From NCBI GenBank assembly GCA_965278985.1, contig OZ257131.1, positions 6,076,001 to 6,140,000 of the forward strand: 64,000 nt of DNA. Direction: 5' to 3'. Shown piece by piece: positions 8,852-16,324 of the stretch. The DNA comes from CAISIP01 sp965278985. Lineage in GTDB: Bacteria; Pseudomonadota; Gammaproteobacteria; Burkholderiales; Burkholderiaceae_C. Position 1 is the stretch's first letter; each line of letters begins with the position of its first letter. Both the position numbers and the translations under genes were made by a program. The notes under the pieces were generated by a model that saw nothing but the letters and a program-made list of their open reading frames with translations, was not told the DNA's origin and ran no database searches.

Positions 8852-8884
8852 GGTGTGGGGAAGAGAGGGGTCCTGGACGGGTTG

Positions 8885-9631
8885 TCAGAGGCCGAGGTAG
8901 CCCTTGAGCTTGTCGCGCTGGGCGTCCATCGCCTCGCGCGGCACGTGGTCCACCACGCGGCCGCCCTCGACGATGTAGTGGCGGTCGGCCACGCGCGATG
9001 CGAACTGCAGGTTCTGTTCCACCAGCAGGATCGTGAAGCCGCGCTGGCGCAGCACCTGCAGCGCCTCGCCGATCTTCTGCACGATCAGTGGCGAGAGGCC
9101 TTCGGTGGGTTCGTCCAGCAGCAGCAGCGGCGCGCCGGTGCGCAGGATGCGGCCGATGGCCAGCATCTGCTGTTCGCCGCCTGAGAGCTTGGTGCCCTGG
9201 CTTTTGCGGCGTTCCAGCAGGTTGGGGAAGAGGGTGTAGATCTCCTCCACCGTCATGCCGCCCTTGCGCACGATGGGCGGCAGCTCCAGGTTCTCGTGCA
9301 CGCTGAGGCTGGCGAAGATGCCTCGCTCTTCAGGGCAGTAGGCCAGGCCCTGGCGCGCGATGAAGTCCGAGGGGCGTTGCACCAGCTCGCGGCCCTCGAA
9401 CAGCACGGAACCCTTGCGTTGCTCGGCGATGCCCATGATGGCGCGCAACGTGGTGGTCTTGCCGGCGCCGTTGCGACCCAGCAGGGTGACGACCTCGCCG
9501 CTGCGGATCTCGAAGTCCATGCCGTGCAGCACATGGCTTTCGCCGTACCAGGCATGCAGGTCGCGCACCTGCAGCAGCGGGGTGGTGGTGGCCATGGCAG
9601 CGGCGGGCGCGTCCAGCACGGATTCAGGCAT
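8885..9631 (-). CDS. ABC transporter ATP-binding protein (LivF type)
   Basis: 248 residues. Walker A GRNGAGKTT (52-60), a Q-loop around RQGLAYCPEERGIF, signature LSGGEQQMLAIGR, Walker B LLLLDEPTEGLSPL, and H-loop region. The FASLSVHENLELP and TLFPNLLERRKSQGTKL segments are typical of LivF. Overlaps the LivG gene by 8 bp, so expression is coupled. Works with the LivG subunit to power the fused permease. Confidence 0.93.
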   Translation of the reverse strand: MPESVLDAPAAAMATTTPLLQVRDLHAWYGESHVLHGMDFEIRSGEVVTLLGRNGAGKTTTLRAIMGIAEQRKGSVLFEGRELVQRPSDFIARQGLAYCPEERGIFASLSVHENLELPPIVRKGGMTVEEIYTLFPNLLERRKSQGTKLSGGEQQMLAIGRILRTGAPLLLLDEPTEGLSPLIVQKIGEALQVLRQRGFTILLVEQNLQFASRVADRHYIVEGGRVVDHVPREAMDAQRDKLKGYLGL

Positions 9632-10388
9632 GCGCGGCTCCCAGGTAGGCTTCGACCACGTCGGGATGGCGCGAGATCTCGTCGTAGCTGCCCTCGACCA
9701 GCACCTCGCCGCGCGTGAGCACGGTGATGCGGTCGCAGAGCGATTCCACCACCGACAGGTTGTGTTCGACCATCAGCACCGTGCGGCCGACGGCGACGCT
9801 GCGGATCAGCGACGTGATGCGCTCGATGTCCTCGCGGCCGAGACCCGCCATGGGTTCGTCCAGCAGCAGCACCTGGGGCTCCAGCGCCAGCGTGGTCGCC
9901 AGCTCCAGCGCGCGTTTGCGGCCATAGGGCAGCTCGCCCGCGGAGTGGTTCGCATAGGCCTGCAGCTCCACGGCGTGCAGCAGTTCGTCCACCCGTGCAT
10001 GCAGGCCATGCAGCGAGGCTTCGGGCTTCCAGAAGCGGTAGGTCGTGCCCGTGCGCTGCTGCAGCGCGATGCGCACGTTGTCGCGCACGCTCAGGCCCGG
10101 AAACACGGCCGAGATCTGGAAGGACCGCACCAGGCCGCGGCGCGCCAGCTGCTCCGGCGCGTCGCGTGTGATGTCCTCGCCTTTGTAGAACACTGCCCCC
10201 GAGGTCACGGGCAGGAAACGCGTCAACAGGTTGAACACTGTGGACTTGCCCGCGCCGTTGGGGCCGATGAGCGCATGGATGCTGCCGGTGCACACCTTCA
10301 GGTCGACATTGCGCACGGCCGTGAAACCGCCGAACTCCTTGGTGAGGCCCCGGGCCTCGATGATGTGGCCGACTGCCTGCGCATCCAT
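9624..10388 (-). CDS. ABC transporter ATP-binding protein (LivG type)
   Basis: 254 residues. Walker A GPNGAGKST (42-50), FYKGEDITRDAPEQLARRGLVRSFQI (LivG-type Q-loop region), a degenerate signature GELPYGRKRALELATTLA, Walker B VLLLDEPMAGL, and VGRTVLMVEHNLSVVESLCDRITVLTRGEVLVEG. The usual LSGG signature is replaced by LPYG, a change common in LivG-type subunits. Begins 19 bp after the substrate-binding protein gene. Confidence 0.92.
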   Translation of the reverse strand: MDAQAVGHIIEARGLTKEFGGFTAVRNVDLKVCTGSIHALIGPNGAGKSTVFNLLTRFLPVTSGAVFYKGEDITRDAPEQLARRGLVRSFQISAVFPGLSVRDNVRIALQQRTGTTYRFWKPEASLHGLHARVDELLHAVELQAYANHSAGELPYGRKRALELATTLALEPQVLLLDEPMAGLGREDIERITSLIRSVAVGRTVLMVEHNLSVVESLCDRITVLTRGEVLVEGSYDEISRHPDVVEAYLGAAHA

Positions 10389-10407
10389 GCTGCCCCCTCC
10401 TGCCGCG

Positions 10408-11613
10408 TCAGCTCTTCGCCACGAACTTGCAGCCGCTCTGCTCCACGGGCAGCGGCGCGCCTTCGGTCAGGCTCAGTTCCTTGGCGACTTTCAGGTAGTC
10501 CCAGGGGATGTTGCTCTCGCCGGGCGCACGGGCCTGGAACACATAACGCTGGCGCACCACGCTGCCGTTGGCGCGGATCTGGCCGCCCTTGGTGTTCCAC
10601 TGGTTGATGGGAATCGCGCGCGCCTGCTTCATGACGGCGTCGGAATCCGCGCTGCCTGCCGCCTTCACGGCCTTGAGGTAGTGCGTGACACCCATGTAGG
10701 TGTTCATCTGCTGCGGCGTGGGCGGGCGCTTCATCTTCTCGGCGAAGCGCTTGGCGAAGGCGCGCGTCTCGTCGGTGAGGTTCCAGTAGGTGGAGTCCAC
10801 GAAGGTCACGCCCTGCGCGACCTTCAGGCCCAGCGCGTGGATGTCCGTCATGAAGATGGCCGGGGCGACGATGCGTTTGCCCTGCGACACCAGGCCGAAC
10901 TCGGCCAGCTGCTTGATGGCGTTGACCGTGTCCTGGCCGCCGCTGGAGATGTTCACGACATCGGGGTTGGCCGCCTGGGCAGACACCACGGCGGAGGCGT
11001 AGTCGGTGCTACCCAGGGGGAACAGGAACTGCCCCACGACCTTGCCGCCGTTGGCCTTGACGATGGCGCCGGCCTGGTCGGCCATCTCGCGCGTGCCGGA
11101 ATAGTCGGCCGTGATCATGTACCAGTTCTTGCCACCCGTGGCCACCACGCCGGCCACGGCGCCGTTCACCTGGATGTGGGTGTCGGTGGACCAGTGGACG
11201 CCCCAGGGCGAGCAGTATTCGCCGGTCAGCGAGCTGGCGCCGGTGGTGATCCAGGTGATCTTCTTGCGTTCACGGGCCACGCCCTGCACGGCGATGGCCA
11301 CGGCTGTGTTCACGAGGTCGAAGATGGCATCGACCTTGTCCACGTCGTACCACTGGCGCGCGATGGTGGAGGCCACATCCACCTTGTTCTGGTGGTTGCC
11401 GGTGACCAGCGTGATGTCGAAGCCGGCCATGTCCTTGCGCGCATCCTCGATGGCCAGTTCGGCCGCGTAGGCCGAGCCCGGGCCGTAGGCATCGGCGAGT
11501 GTGCCGGTCATGTCGCTGAGGACGCCGATCTTGACCGGCTTGGTCTGGGCCTGCGCCGTGGCCATCGCGACGGCCGCGGTGATGGCGGTCACCGTGAAGA
11601 GGATGCGTTTCAT
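10408..11613 (-). CDS. Branched-chain-type ABC transporter substrate-binding protein (LivK-like)
   Basis: 401 residues with a Sec signal peptide (MKRILFTVTAITAAVAMATAQA, cleavage near residue 22). Type I periplasmic binding fold: VKIGVLSDMTGTLADAYGPGSAYAAELAIEDA, ITLVTGNHQNKVDVASTIARQWYD, WYMITADYSGTREMADQ and a C-terminal YVFQARAPGESNIPWDYLKV. Homologues carry amino acids, ureas, amides or aromatic acids. Association with a Rieske oxygenase and amidohydrolases suggests an aromatic or amide-type ligand here. A predicted Cys near the C-terminus could form a disulfide. Confidence 0.92.
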   Translation of the reverse strand: MKRILFTVTAITAAVAMATAQAQTKPVKIGVLSDMTGTLADAYGPGSAYAAELAIEDARKDMAGFDITLVTGNHQNKVDVASTIARQWYDVDKVDAIFDLVNTAVAIAVQGVARERKKITWITTGASSLTGEYCSPWGVHWSTDTHIQVNGAVAGVVATGGKNWYMITADYSGTREMADQAGAIVKANGGKVVGQFLFPLGSTDYASAVVSAQAANPDVVNISSGGQDTVNAIKQLAEFGLVSQGKRIVAPAIFMTDIHALGLKVAQGVTFVDSTYWNLTDETRAFAKRFAEKMKRPPTPQQMNTYMGVTHYLKAVKAAGSADSDAVMKQARAIPINQWNTKGGQIRANGSVVRQRYVFQARAPGESNIPWDYLKVAKELSLTEGAPLPVEQSGCKFVAKS

Positions 11614-11634
11614 GGGGTGTCTCCTTGGAAGGGG

Positions 11635-13008
11635 TCAGAGTTCTTCAACGGGGGGTTGAAGCGGGGAGCGCGGCACCGGGTCGGTGGCCAGCGCGAAATC
11701 ACGCGTGAGCTGTTGGCCCATCGAGGGCAGGCGCCAGCCGGAGAGCGTCTTGCGCTCGGGAAGGGGCGAAAGATCGACCGCGCGGCCGCCGACGAACACA
11801 TGGCGGATGCGCCCGGGCTCCCCGAGGATGCGCACATCCTCGGCGGGATTGCCGGCTACGCACAGGATGTCGGCCTGCACGCCGTCGGCGATGACACCGA
11901 CCCGGCCCTGCATCTTCAGCGCGAAGGCGCCGGCCTGCGTGGCGCACTGGATCGCTTGCAGGTCCGTGAGGCCGTAGTAGCGCCGGAAGACTTCCATCTC
12001 TCGGTAGTGCCAGTGGCCGTAAGGCACCATCGAGAAGCCCGCCTCGCTGCCCGTCAGCAGTGGCACCCCGGCGTCGTAGAGGCGGCGCATGGATTCGACG
12101 GAGTCGGTGATCTCGCGCTCGAAGAGCTTGATGAAATCCGGGTCCGTGCCCAGCCGGTGGCCGAAGTCCACCATGTTGGCCTGGAAGGTGAAGGCGGGGC
12201 AGACGGGGATCCTGCGGTCGATGACGCGCTGCAGCGCGGCCTCGTCCATGCCCGTGGCGTGGAAAAGGAGGTCCATGCCGGCCTTGGCGGCGCGGTAGGT
12301 GGAGACGGCGCCGCGACAGTGGCCCATCACCGGCACGCCGAGGTCGTGGGCGACGCTGCAGATCAGGTCCAGCTCGTCCTGCGTCCAGCTGCATTGTTCG
12401 CCGAGGTGGGCGTAGCGTGGCGCGATGCCCGAGACATGCACCTTGATCCAGTCCGCGCCCACCTTCACCTGGCGGCGCACCTCGGCCACGATGTCGTCGT
12501 GGCCCTGCACCACCTTGTAGTAACCGGTGACGCCGGTGTTGGCGATCAGCCTGCCGGCTGTGCCGCCCACGCCGGTGATGAGCGCATAACAACCGCAGGC
12601 GATGCGCGGGCCGTCGACGATACCGGCGTCGATCGCATCGCGCAGGTCCACCATGTTCTCGAACACCGAGTCGGGGTCGAGGATGCCGGTGACGCCGGCG
12701 CGCAGCAGCTTCTTCGCGTTGTAGCTGGCGACCAGCGCGGACAGGGCGTTGCGGCGCTGGAAGAAGATCTCGGGGTTGGAGGCGGCGTCGTCGAAGGACA
12801 GGTGGCAGTGCGCGTCGATCAGGCCGGGCATGATGGTCATGCCGGTGGCATCGATGCGTTGCGCGTGCTGCAGGTGCCGCACGCGGGCACAGGCCTCCTC
12901 GCCTACGGCAGCGATGCGGTCGCCTTCCACGAGTACATCGGCGGCGAAGGGCGCGCGGCCGGTGCCGTCGATGACGTGGCCGTATTCAAGCAGGAAGGCG
13001 TTGGGCAT
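11635..13008 (-). CDS. Amidohydrolase family protein (imidazolonepropionase/prolidase-like)
   Basis: 457 residues. Metal-dependent hydrolase with GLIDAHCHLSF (H67, H69), WIKVHVSG (K bridging region), MGHCRG and LFHATGMDE histidines, and GNPAEDVRILGEPGRIRHVFVGGR at the end. The position usually holding the catalytic Asp (GTDAG) reads G-S-E-A-G (S321, E322), which is unusual. The ATG at 13008 lies 23 bp inside the upstream amidohydrolase gene; an earlier in-frame ATG at 13041 is possible. Next gene is the substrate-binding protein, 21 bp on. Likely hydrolyses an amide, lactam or ester of the imported compound. Confidence 0.88.
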   Translation of the reverse strand: MPNAFLLEYGHVIDGTGRAPFAADVLVEGDRIAAVGEEACARVRHLQHAQRIDATGMTIMPGLIDAHCHLSFDDAASNPEIFFQRRNALSALVASYNAKKLLRAGVTGILDPDSVFENMVDLRDAIDAGIVDGPRIACGCYALITGVGGTAGRLIANTGVTGYYKVVQGHDDIVAEVRRQVKVGADWIKVHVSGIAPRYAHLGEQCSWTQDELDLICSVAHDLGVPVMGHCRGAVSTYRAAKAGMDLLFHATGMDEAALQRVIDRRIPVCPAFTFQANMVDFGHRLGTDPDFIKLFEREITDSVESMRRLYDAGVPLLTGSEAGFSMVPYGHWHYREMEVFRRYYGLTDLQAIQCATQAGAFALKMQGRVGVIADGVQADILCVAGNPAEDVRILGEPGRIRHVFVGGRAVDLSPLPERKTLSGWRLPSMGQQLTRDFALATDPVPRSPLQPPVEEL

Positions 13009-14062
13009 CGGTGGCCGGTGCGGAAGAAGGCTTGCGGCCATGGGCTCGCAGCAGGCGGCGTGCGTTGTCGGCGAGGTCGGCGGGCACGGGATGCGCGGAT
13101 GCGGCGCCGTCGGCGGCCTGCGCATCGGGTTCGTCCCAGCCCGCGAAGTTGGTGCCGTAGACCAGGTGTTCGCGGCCCACCACCTCGGTCAGCAGCGGCA
13201 CGATCAGCGGGTGCTCGACGTGCGTGTCGAACCACAGGCGGTGCAGGCATTCCTCGAAGGCGCCGTCGGGACGCAGCGCGGCGGGGGACCAGGCACGTTT
13301 GCGGGCGGCCTTGGCCATGCGGCCACGCAGCAGCGCGGTGCCACCGCCGCCGTGGCTCAGGCAGATGTCCAGCGTCGGATGGCGTTCCAGCACGCCGCCG
13401 AAGACCAGGGTGGCGACGGCCAGCGTTTCCTGCGCCGCGAAACCCGCGATGATGTCCAGCTCGAAGCGGCGCAGCGCGGGGTCCCCCGCCGGACCGTCGA
13501 TGCCGGCGGGGCCGGGGTGGATGAACAGAGGAACGTCCAGCGCCGTGGCCTCGGCGTAGAGCGGGTCGAGTTCCGGTGCATCCAGCGGCAGGCGCGCATC
13601 GGTGCCGAAGCCGGCACCCATCAGGCCCAGTTCGTTGACAGCGCGGCGCAGTTCTTCGGTGGCAGCCCGTGGTGCCTGCAGCGGCAGCGCGGCGAGGCCC
13701 CCCAGGTGTTGCGGATGCGCGCGCACCACTTCGGCCATCGCATCGTTGTGCACCTGGCAGAAACGGATCGCGTCGGCTTCGGGAATGAAGTGCAGGTAGG
13801 TCAGCGGGTTGGGCGACAGCACCTGGAAGTCGATGCCGCGTTCGGCCATGCGCCGCACGCGCAGCTCCGCATCCATGAAGGGGCTGCCCACATACCGCAC
13901 GCCGTTGAGGCGGTAGCTTGGCCCGATCTGGAAGTAGGGTGAACCGTCGGGGTTCTGGCCGATGAAGGGGCCGTAGTCACCGGCCGCGCCGATGGTCGGC
14001 GCCAGCACGGCGTGGGCGTGCACGTCGATGACGCGTGCCGCGAGGAGTCCGGCGGTGGACAT
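12986..14062 (-). CDS. Amidohydrolase 2 family protein (ACMSD/decarboxylase-like)
   Basis: 358 residues. VIDVHAHAV (H15, H17) opens the metal site; GIDFQVLSPNP, LGGLAALPLQAP, FIHPGP and ICLSHGGGG follow in the order seen in aminocarboxymuconate semialdehyde decarboxylase (ACMSD) and hydroxybenzoate decarboxylases. The usual catalytic GTD/GSD near the end reads YGTNFAGWDE, with N305 in place of Asp; a following Asp may substitute. It is the first gene of the operon, about 110 bp after the predicted transcription start. A decarboxylase or hydrolase of an aromatic acid fits the neighbours, but the reaction is unproven. Confidence 0.86.
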   Translation of the reverse strand: MSTAGLLAARVIDVHAHAVLAPTIGAAGDYGPFIGQNPDGSPYFQIGPSYRLNGVRYVGSPFMDAELRVRRMAERGIDFQVLSPNPLTYLHFIPEADAIRFCQVHNDAMAEVVRAHPQHLGGLAALPLQAPRAATEELRRAVNELGLMGAGFGTDARLPLDAPELDPLYAEATALDVPLFIHPGPAGIDGPAGDPALRRFELDIIAGFAAQETLAVATLVFGGVLERHPTLDICLSHGGGGTALLRGRMAKAARKRAWSPAALRPDGAFEECLHRLWFDTHVEHPLIVPLLTEVVGREHLVYGTNFAGWDEPDAQAADGAASAHPVPADLADNARRLLRAHGRKPSSAPATDAQRLPA

Positions 14063-14134
14063 GTGGTGTCTCCCATGGTCGGGCGGGATTCGCGCCGGAG
14101 TTGGCGCGGAATTCCTGCGTGATCCGGCTTCCAC

Positions 14135-14184
14135 ATGAATCGAGATCGATTACATCGAAACCAATTAGATCGATTTCGATGAAT
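14135..14184. promoter_or_regulatory. Large inverted repeat, candidate operator of the catabolic operon
   Basis: Two 16-bp arms, ATGAATCGAGATCGAT (14135-14150) and ATCGATTTCGATGAAT (14169-14184), match as an inverted repeat at 13 of 16 positions with an 18-bp spacer that itself contains ATCGAAA. The right arm overlaps the -10 hexamer and the rest covers the expected start of transcription, a layout typical of repression. The binding protein is unknown; the operon's MarR protein is a candidate. Confidence 0.65.
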
Positions 14185-14210
14185 ATAGGCGGATTCGCCG
14201 CGCCCGTCAA
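14182..14210 (-). promoter_or_regulatory. Sigma-70-type promoter of the catabolic operon
   Basis: On the minus strand TTGACG (14210-14205), a 17-bp spacer and TATATT (14187-14182) match the sigma-70 consensus in 10 of 12 positions. Transcription should start near 14175 and enter the amidohydrolase 2 gene. Downstream gaps never exceed 68 bp as far as the Dabb gene, consistent with a single long transcript. Confidence 0.75.
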
Positions 14211-14223
14211 TCACGTGCCGGAC

Positions 14224-15486
14224 TCAGGCGCTGGGGCGGTTCCTGTTGCCTTGGCGCATGTGCCACACCGCCATGCCCAGCGCCCCCAGCTGCAGCAGCG
14301 CGCAGAAGTAAAACGGTGCGCCGATTCGCCAATCCCCCTTGGGCAGGTGCGACACCATGCCCAGCAGCGGCGCACCCAGCACGGGTGCGATCACCGCCAT
14401 CAGGCTGTTGAGCGAACTCACGGCGCCCATGGTCTGGCCCTGCTGGCGGCTGTCCGCGGCCGAGGAGATCATGCTCTGCACGGCGGCATTCACGGTGTTG
14501 CCCAGCAGGTTGAAGACGATCACCGCGAACATCATCCAGCCCGCCGTGGCGGCGCCCCACAGCGCATAGGCGATGGTGGAGGAGAGCAGTCCCAGGATCG
14601 CCAGCCGCTGCGGCGTGAAGAGCTTCAGCAGTGGCCCCATCAGGAAGCCTTGCACCGCCACTGCCACCACCCCCACGGCCGCCAGCGACCAGCCGTTCTC
14701 GCGCGGGCCCCAGCCGAACTTGAAGGTGGTGTAGAGCACCCAGCAGGTGTAGAGCACGAACTGCGCGAGGCCGGCGAACACGATCACGCCCATCAGCGGG
14801 CCCACGCTGCGCAGCGATACCAGGGTGCGCAGCGTGTTGAGCGGGTGCGCGCTGCGCCAGACGAATGGCTTGCGCTGGGCCGGCGGCAACGATTCCGGCA
14901 GCACGAAATACCCATAGACGAGGTTGCCGAGCGTCAGCACACCCGCCACGTAGAAGGGCAACTGCAGGTCGATGGCGCCCAGCAGCCCGCCCATCACCGG
15001 GCCGACGATGAAGCCCAGGCCCATCATCGCGCCCAGCAGGCCGAAGCGACGTGCCCGTTCTTCGGGTGGCGTGATGTCGGCGACATAGGCGTTGGCCACG
15101 GCCTGGTTGGCCTGCAGCGCGCCGCCCACCAGCCGCGCGGCGATCAGCATCCACAGCGCCGTGGCCATGGCCGTGGCGAAGAAGTTCAGCGCGAAACCCA
15201 GGAAGCCGAGCAGCAGCACGGGCCGGCGGCCATAGGCATCCGACAGCGCGCCCAGCACCGGTGAGGCGATGAAGTTCGCGAAGCCGAAGCTGAAGGTCAC
15301 GACGCCGTACCACAGCGCCTGGTTGGCCTGTGAACCGGCGAAGCTGCCCACCAGCGCGGGCAGCACCGGGATGATCAGGCCGATCGCCATCATGTCGATC
15401 AGCACCGTGAGCATGATGAAGGGCATGGCCGCCTGCGGGCGGGCGCGTGCCGGGGTGGCGCTGGTGGTATCACGCATCGCTGCCAC
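14224..15486 (-). CDS. MFS transporter, TetA/TCR-like drug or metabolite exporter
   Basis: 420 residues with 12 predicted membrane helices. Motif A-type loop GALSDAYGRRPVLLLG after helix 2, and the antiporter region ANAYVADITPPEERARRFGLLGAMMGLGFIVGPVMGG, resemble class TetA/TCR exporters. The first helix ends GLIIPVLPALV, as in tetracycline exporters. The gene overlaps the DUF2239 gene by 17 bp (8 bp if the ATG at 15477 is used), so the two are probably one transcript. Substrate unknown; resistance to a drug should not be assumed from similarity. Confidence 0.88.
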   Translation of the reverse strand: MAAMRDTTSATPARARPQAAMPFIMLTVLIDMMAIGLIIPVLPALVGSFAGSQANQALWYGVVTFSFGFANFIASPVLGALSDAYGRRPVLLLGFLGFALNFFATAMATALWMLIAARLVGGALQANQAVANAYVADITPPEERARRFGLLGAMMGLGFIVGPVMGGLLGAIDLQLPFYVAGVLTLGNLVYGYFVLPESLPPAQRKPFVWRSAHPLNTLRTLVSLRSVGPLMGVIVFAGLAQFVLYTCWVLYTTFKFGWGPRENGWSLAAVGVVAVAVQGFLMGPLLKLFTPQRLAILGLLSSTIAYALWGAATAGWMMFAVIVFNLLGNTVNAAVQSMISSAADSRQQGQTMGAVSSLNSLMAVIAPVLGAPLLGMVSHLPKGDWRIGAPFYFCALLQLGALGMAVWHMRQGNRNRPSA

Positions 15487-16117
15487 CTTCCGGTGCGCCT
15501 TCGCCCGGTTCGAAGGCCTCGGCTGCCAGGGCCCGCAGGTGCGCGCCGATGTCCGGCGGCCAGGCGGCCGTCAGTTCGGCGAAGCGCCCGGCGTGGCCCG
15601 CGAACAGGGCCCGGGCGGCTTCCTCGAAACCGACGCGGTCACCGGCCATGGTGGACATGAAGCGGTAGGTGGATTCCTGCGCGCGGCGGATCCGGTCGGC
15701 CGACTCGCCCGCCTTGCGTGCCTGGTCCACGAGCTTGCGCAGCGCTACCGATGCACCCCCCGGTTGCGTGCCGAGCCACTCCCAATGGCGTGGCAACAGG
15801 GTCACCTCGCGCGCGACCACGCCCAGGCGCGGCCTGCCGGGCCCCGCCGGGCCGGGCGCGGTGGCGTGCGGCGGTGCGGCGGGGGTGTCTGCCGCGGGAG
15901 GCGCGTATTGCGCCTGTGCGCGCTGCACCACCTGCTCGGGCGTGCCGTGGTAGTCGAGGTCCAGCACCTGGCTGGTGGTGCCCTGGAACAGCAGCACCCG
16001 TGCCTGCGGCTGGGCATCCGCCCTGCGTTTGGCACTGCGCACCACCTCGGCCAGGGTGCCGCTGGCGATGTGGGTGTGGTCCGCGAAGGCCACGTAGTCG
16101 GCGGAAAAGGAAGTCAT
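15470..16117 (-). CDS. DUF2239 family protein
   Basis: 215 residues. Starts YVAFADHTHIASGTLAEV and carries GRPRLGVVAREVTLLPRHWEWLGTQPGGASVALRKLVDQARK, the hallmark of DUF2239; the family resembles DNA- or RNA-associated arginine-rich proteins but has no demonstrated function. Residues about 75-100 are an Ala/Pro-rich linker. Coupled to the MFS gene downstream. Its start lies just beyond a repeated operator-like element (16154-16201), so it is likely regulated. Confidence 0.85.
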   Translation of the reverse strand: MTSFSADYVAFADHTHIASGTLAEVVRSAKRRADAQPQARVLLFQGTTSQVLDLDYHGTPEQVVQRAQAQYAPPAADTPAAPPHATAPGPAGPGRPRLGVVAREVTLLPRHWEWLGTQPGGASVALRKLVDQARKAGESADRIRRAQESTYRFMSTMAGDRVGFEEAARALFAGHAGRFAELTAAWPPDIGAHLRALAAEAFEPGEGAPEGGSDA

Positions 16118-16153
16118 GAGCAGTCGGCGAAAGAGGTGGAAGAACACCCGCGT

Positions 16154-16201
16154 ATTTTATCCGGGTAAATTTGAAAAAAGCAAATATACCCGGGTAAATT
16201 T
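16154..16201. promoter_or_regulatory. Overlapping divergent promoters with two copies of an operator-like repeat
   Basis: CCGGGTAAATTT occurs at 16161-16172 and again at 16190-16201, 29 bp apart; the second copy extends to the palindromic ATACCCGGGTAAAT. Minus-strand promoter: TTGCTT (16183-16178), 18 bp, TAAAAT (16159-16154). Plus-strand promoter: TTGAAA (16171-16176), 18 bp, TAAATT (16195-16200). Each repeat copy covers one -10 hexamer. An unidentified repressor could therefore control both DUF2239-MFS and the gamma-glutamyltransferase-family gene. Confidence 0.6.
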
Positions 16202-16324
16202 ATGAGGCGTGCGTCCGATGCGCGTGTCCGGGCGGGTCGCAAACGATGGTGTATGTTCGCGCGTGCAAGGGGCCGTTTCCGCCAGGCCCCGTCCGCCCCG
16301 ACCCACTACACCACCCTCGCTGCC

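Noticed and set aside
6164..9184. A 1006-codon open frame on the plus strand, rich in His, Gln, Ala and Glu
   Set aside because: It lies antisense to the Liv permease and NTF2-like genes, has no recognisable domain and shows the composition expected from reading a GC-rich gene backwards.
10231..13452. A 1073-codon plus-strand open frame
   Set aside because: Antisense to the binding protein and amidohydrolase genes, which have clear motifs and ribosome sites; the plus-strand frame has none.
14224..15486. Tetracycline resistance gene
   Set aside because: The MFS protein resembles TetA-type exporters in motif only; the family is broad and no tetR lies beside it.
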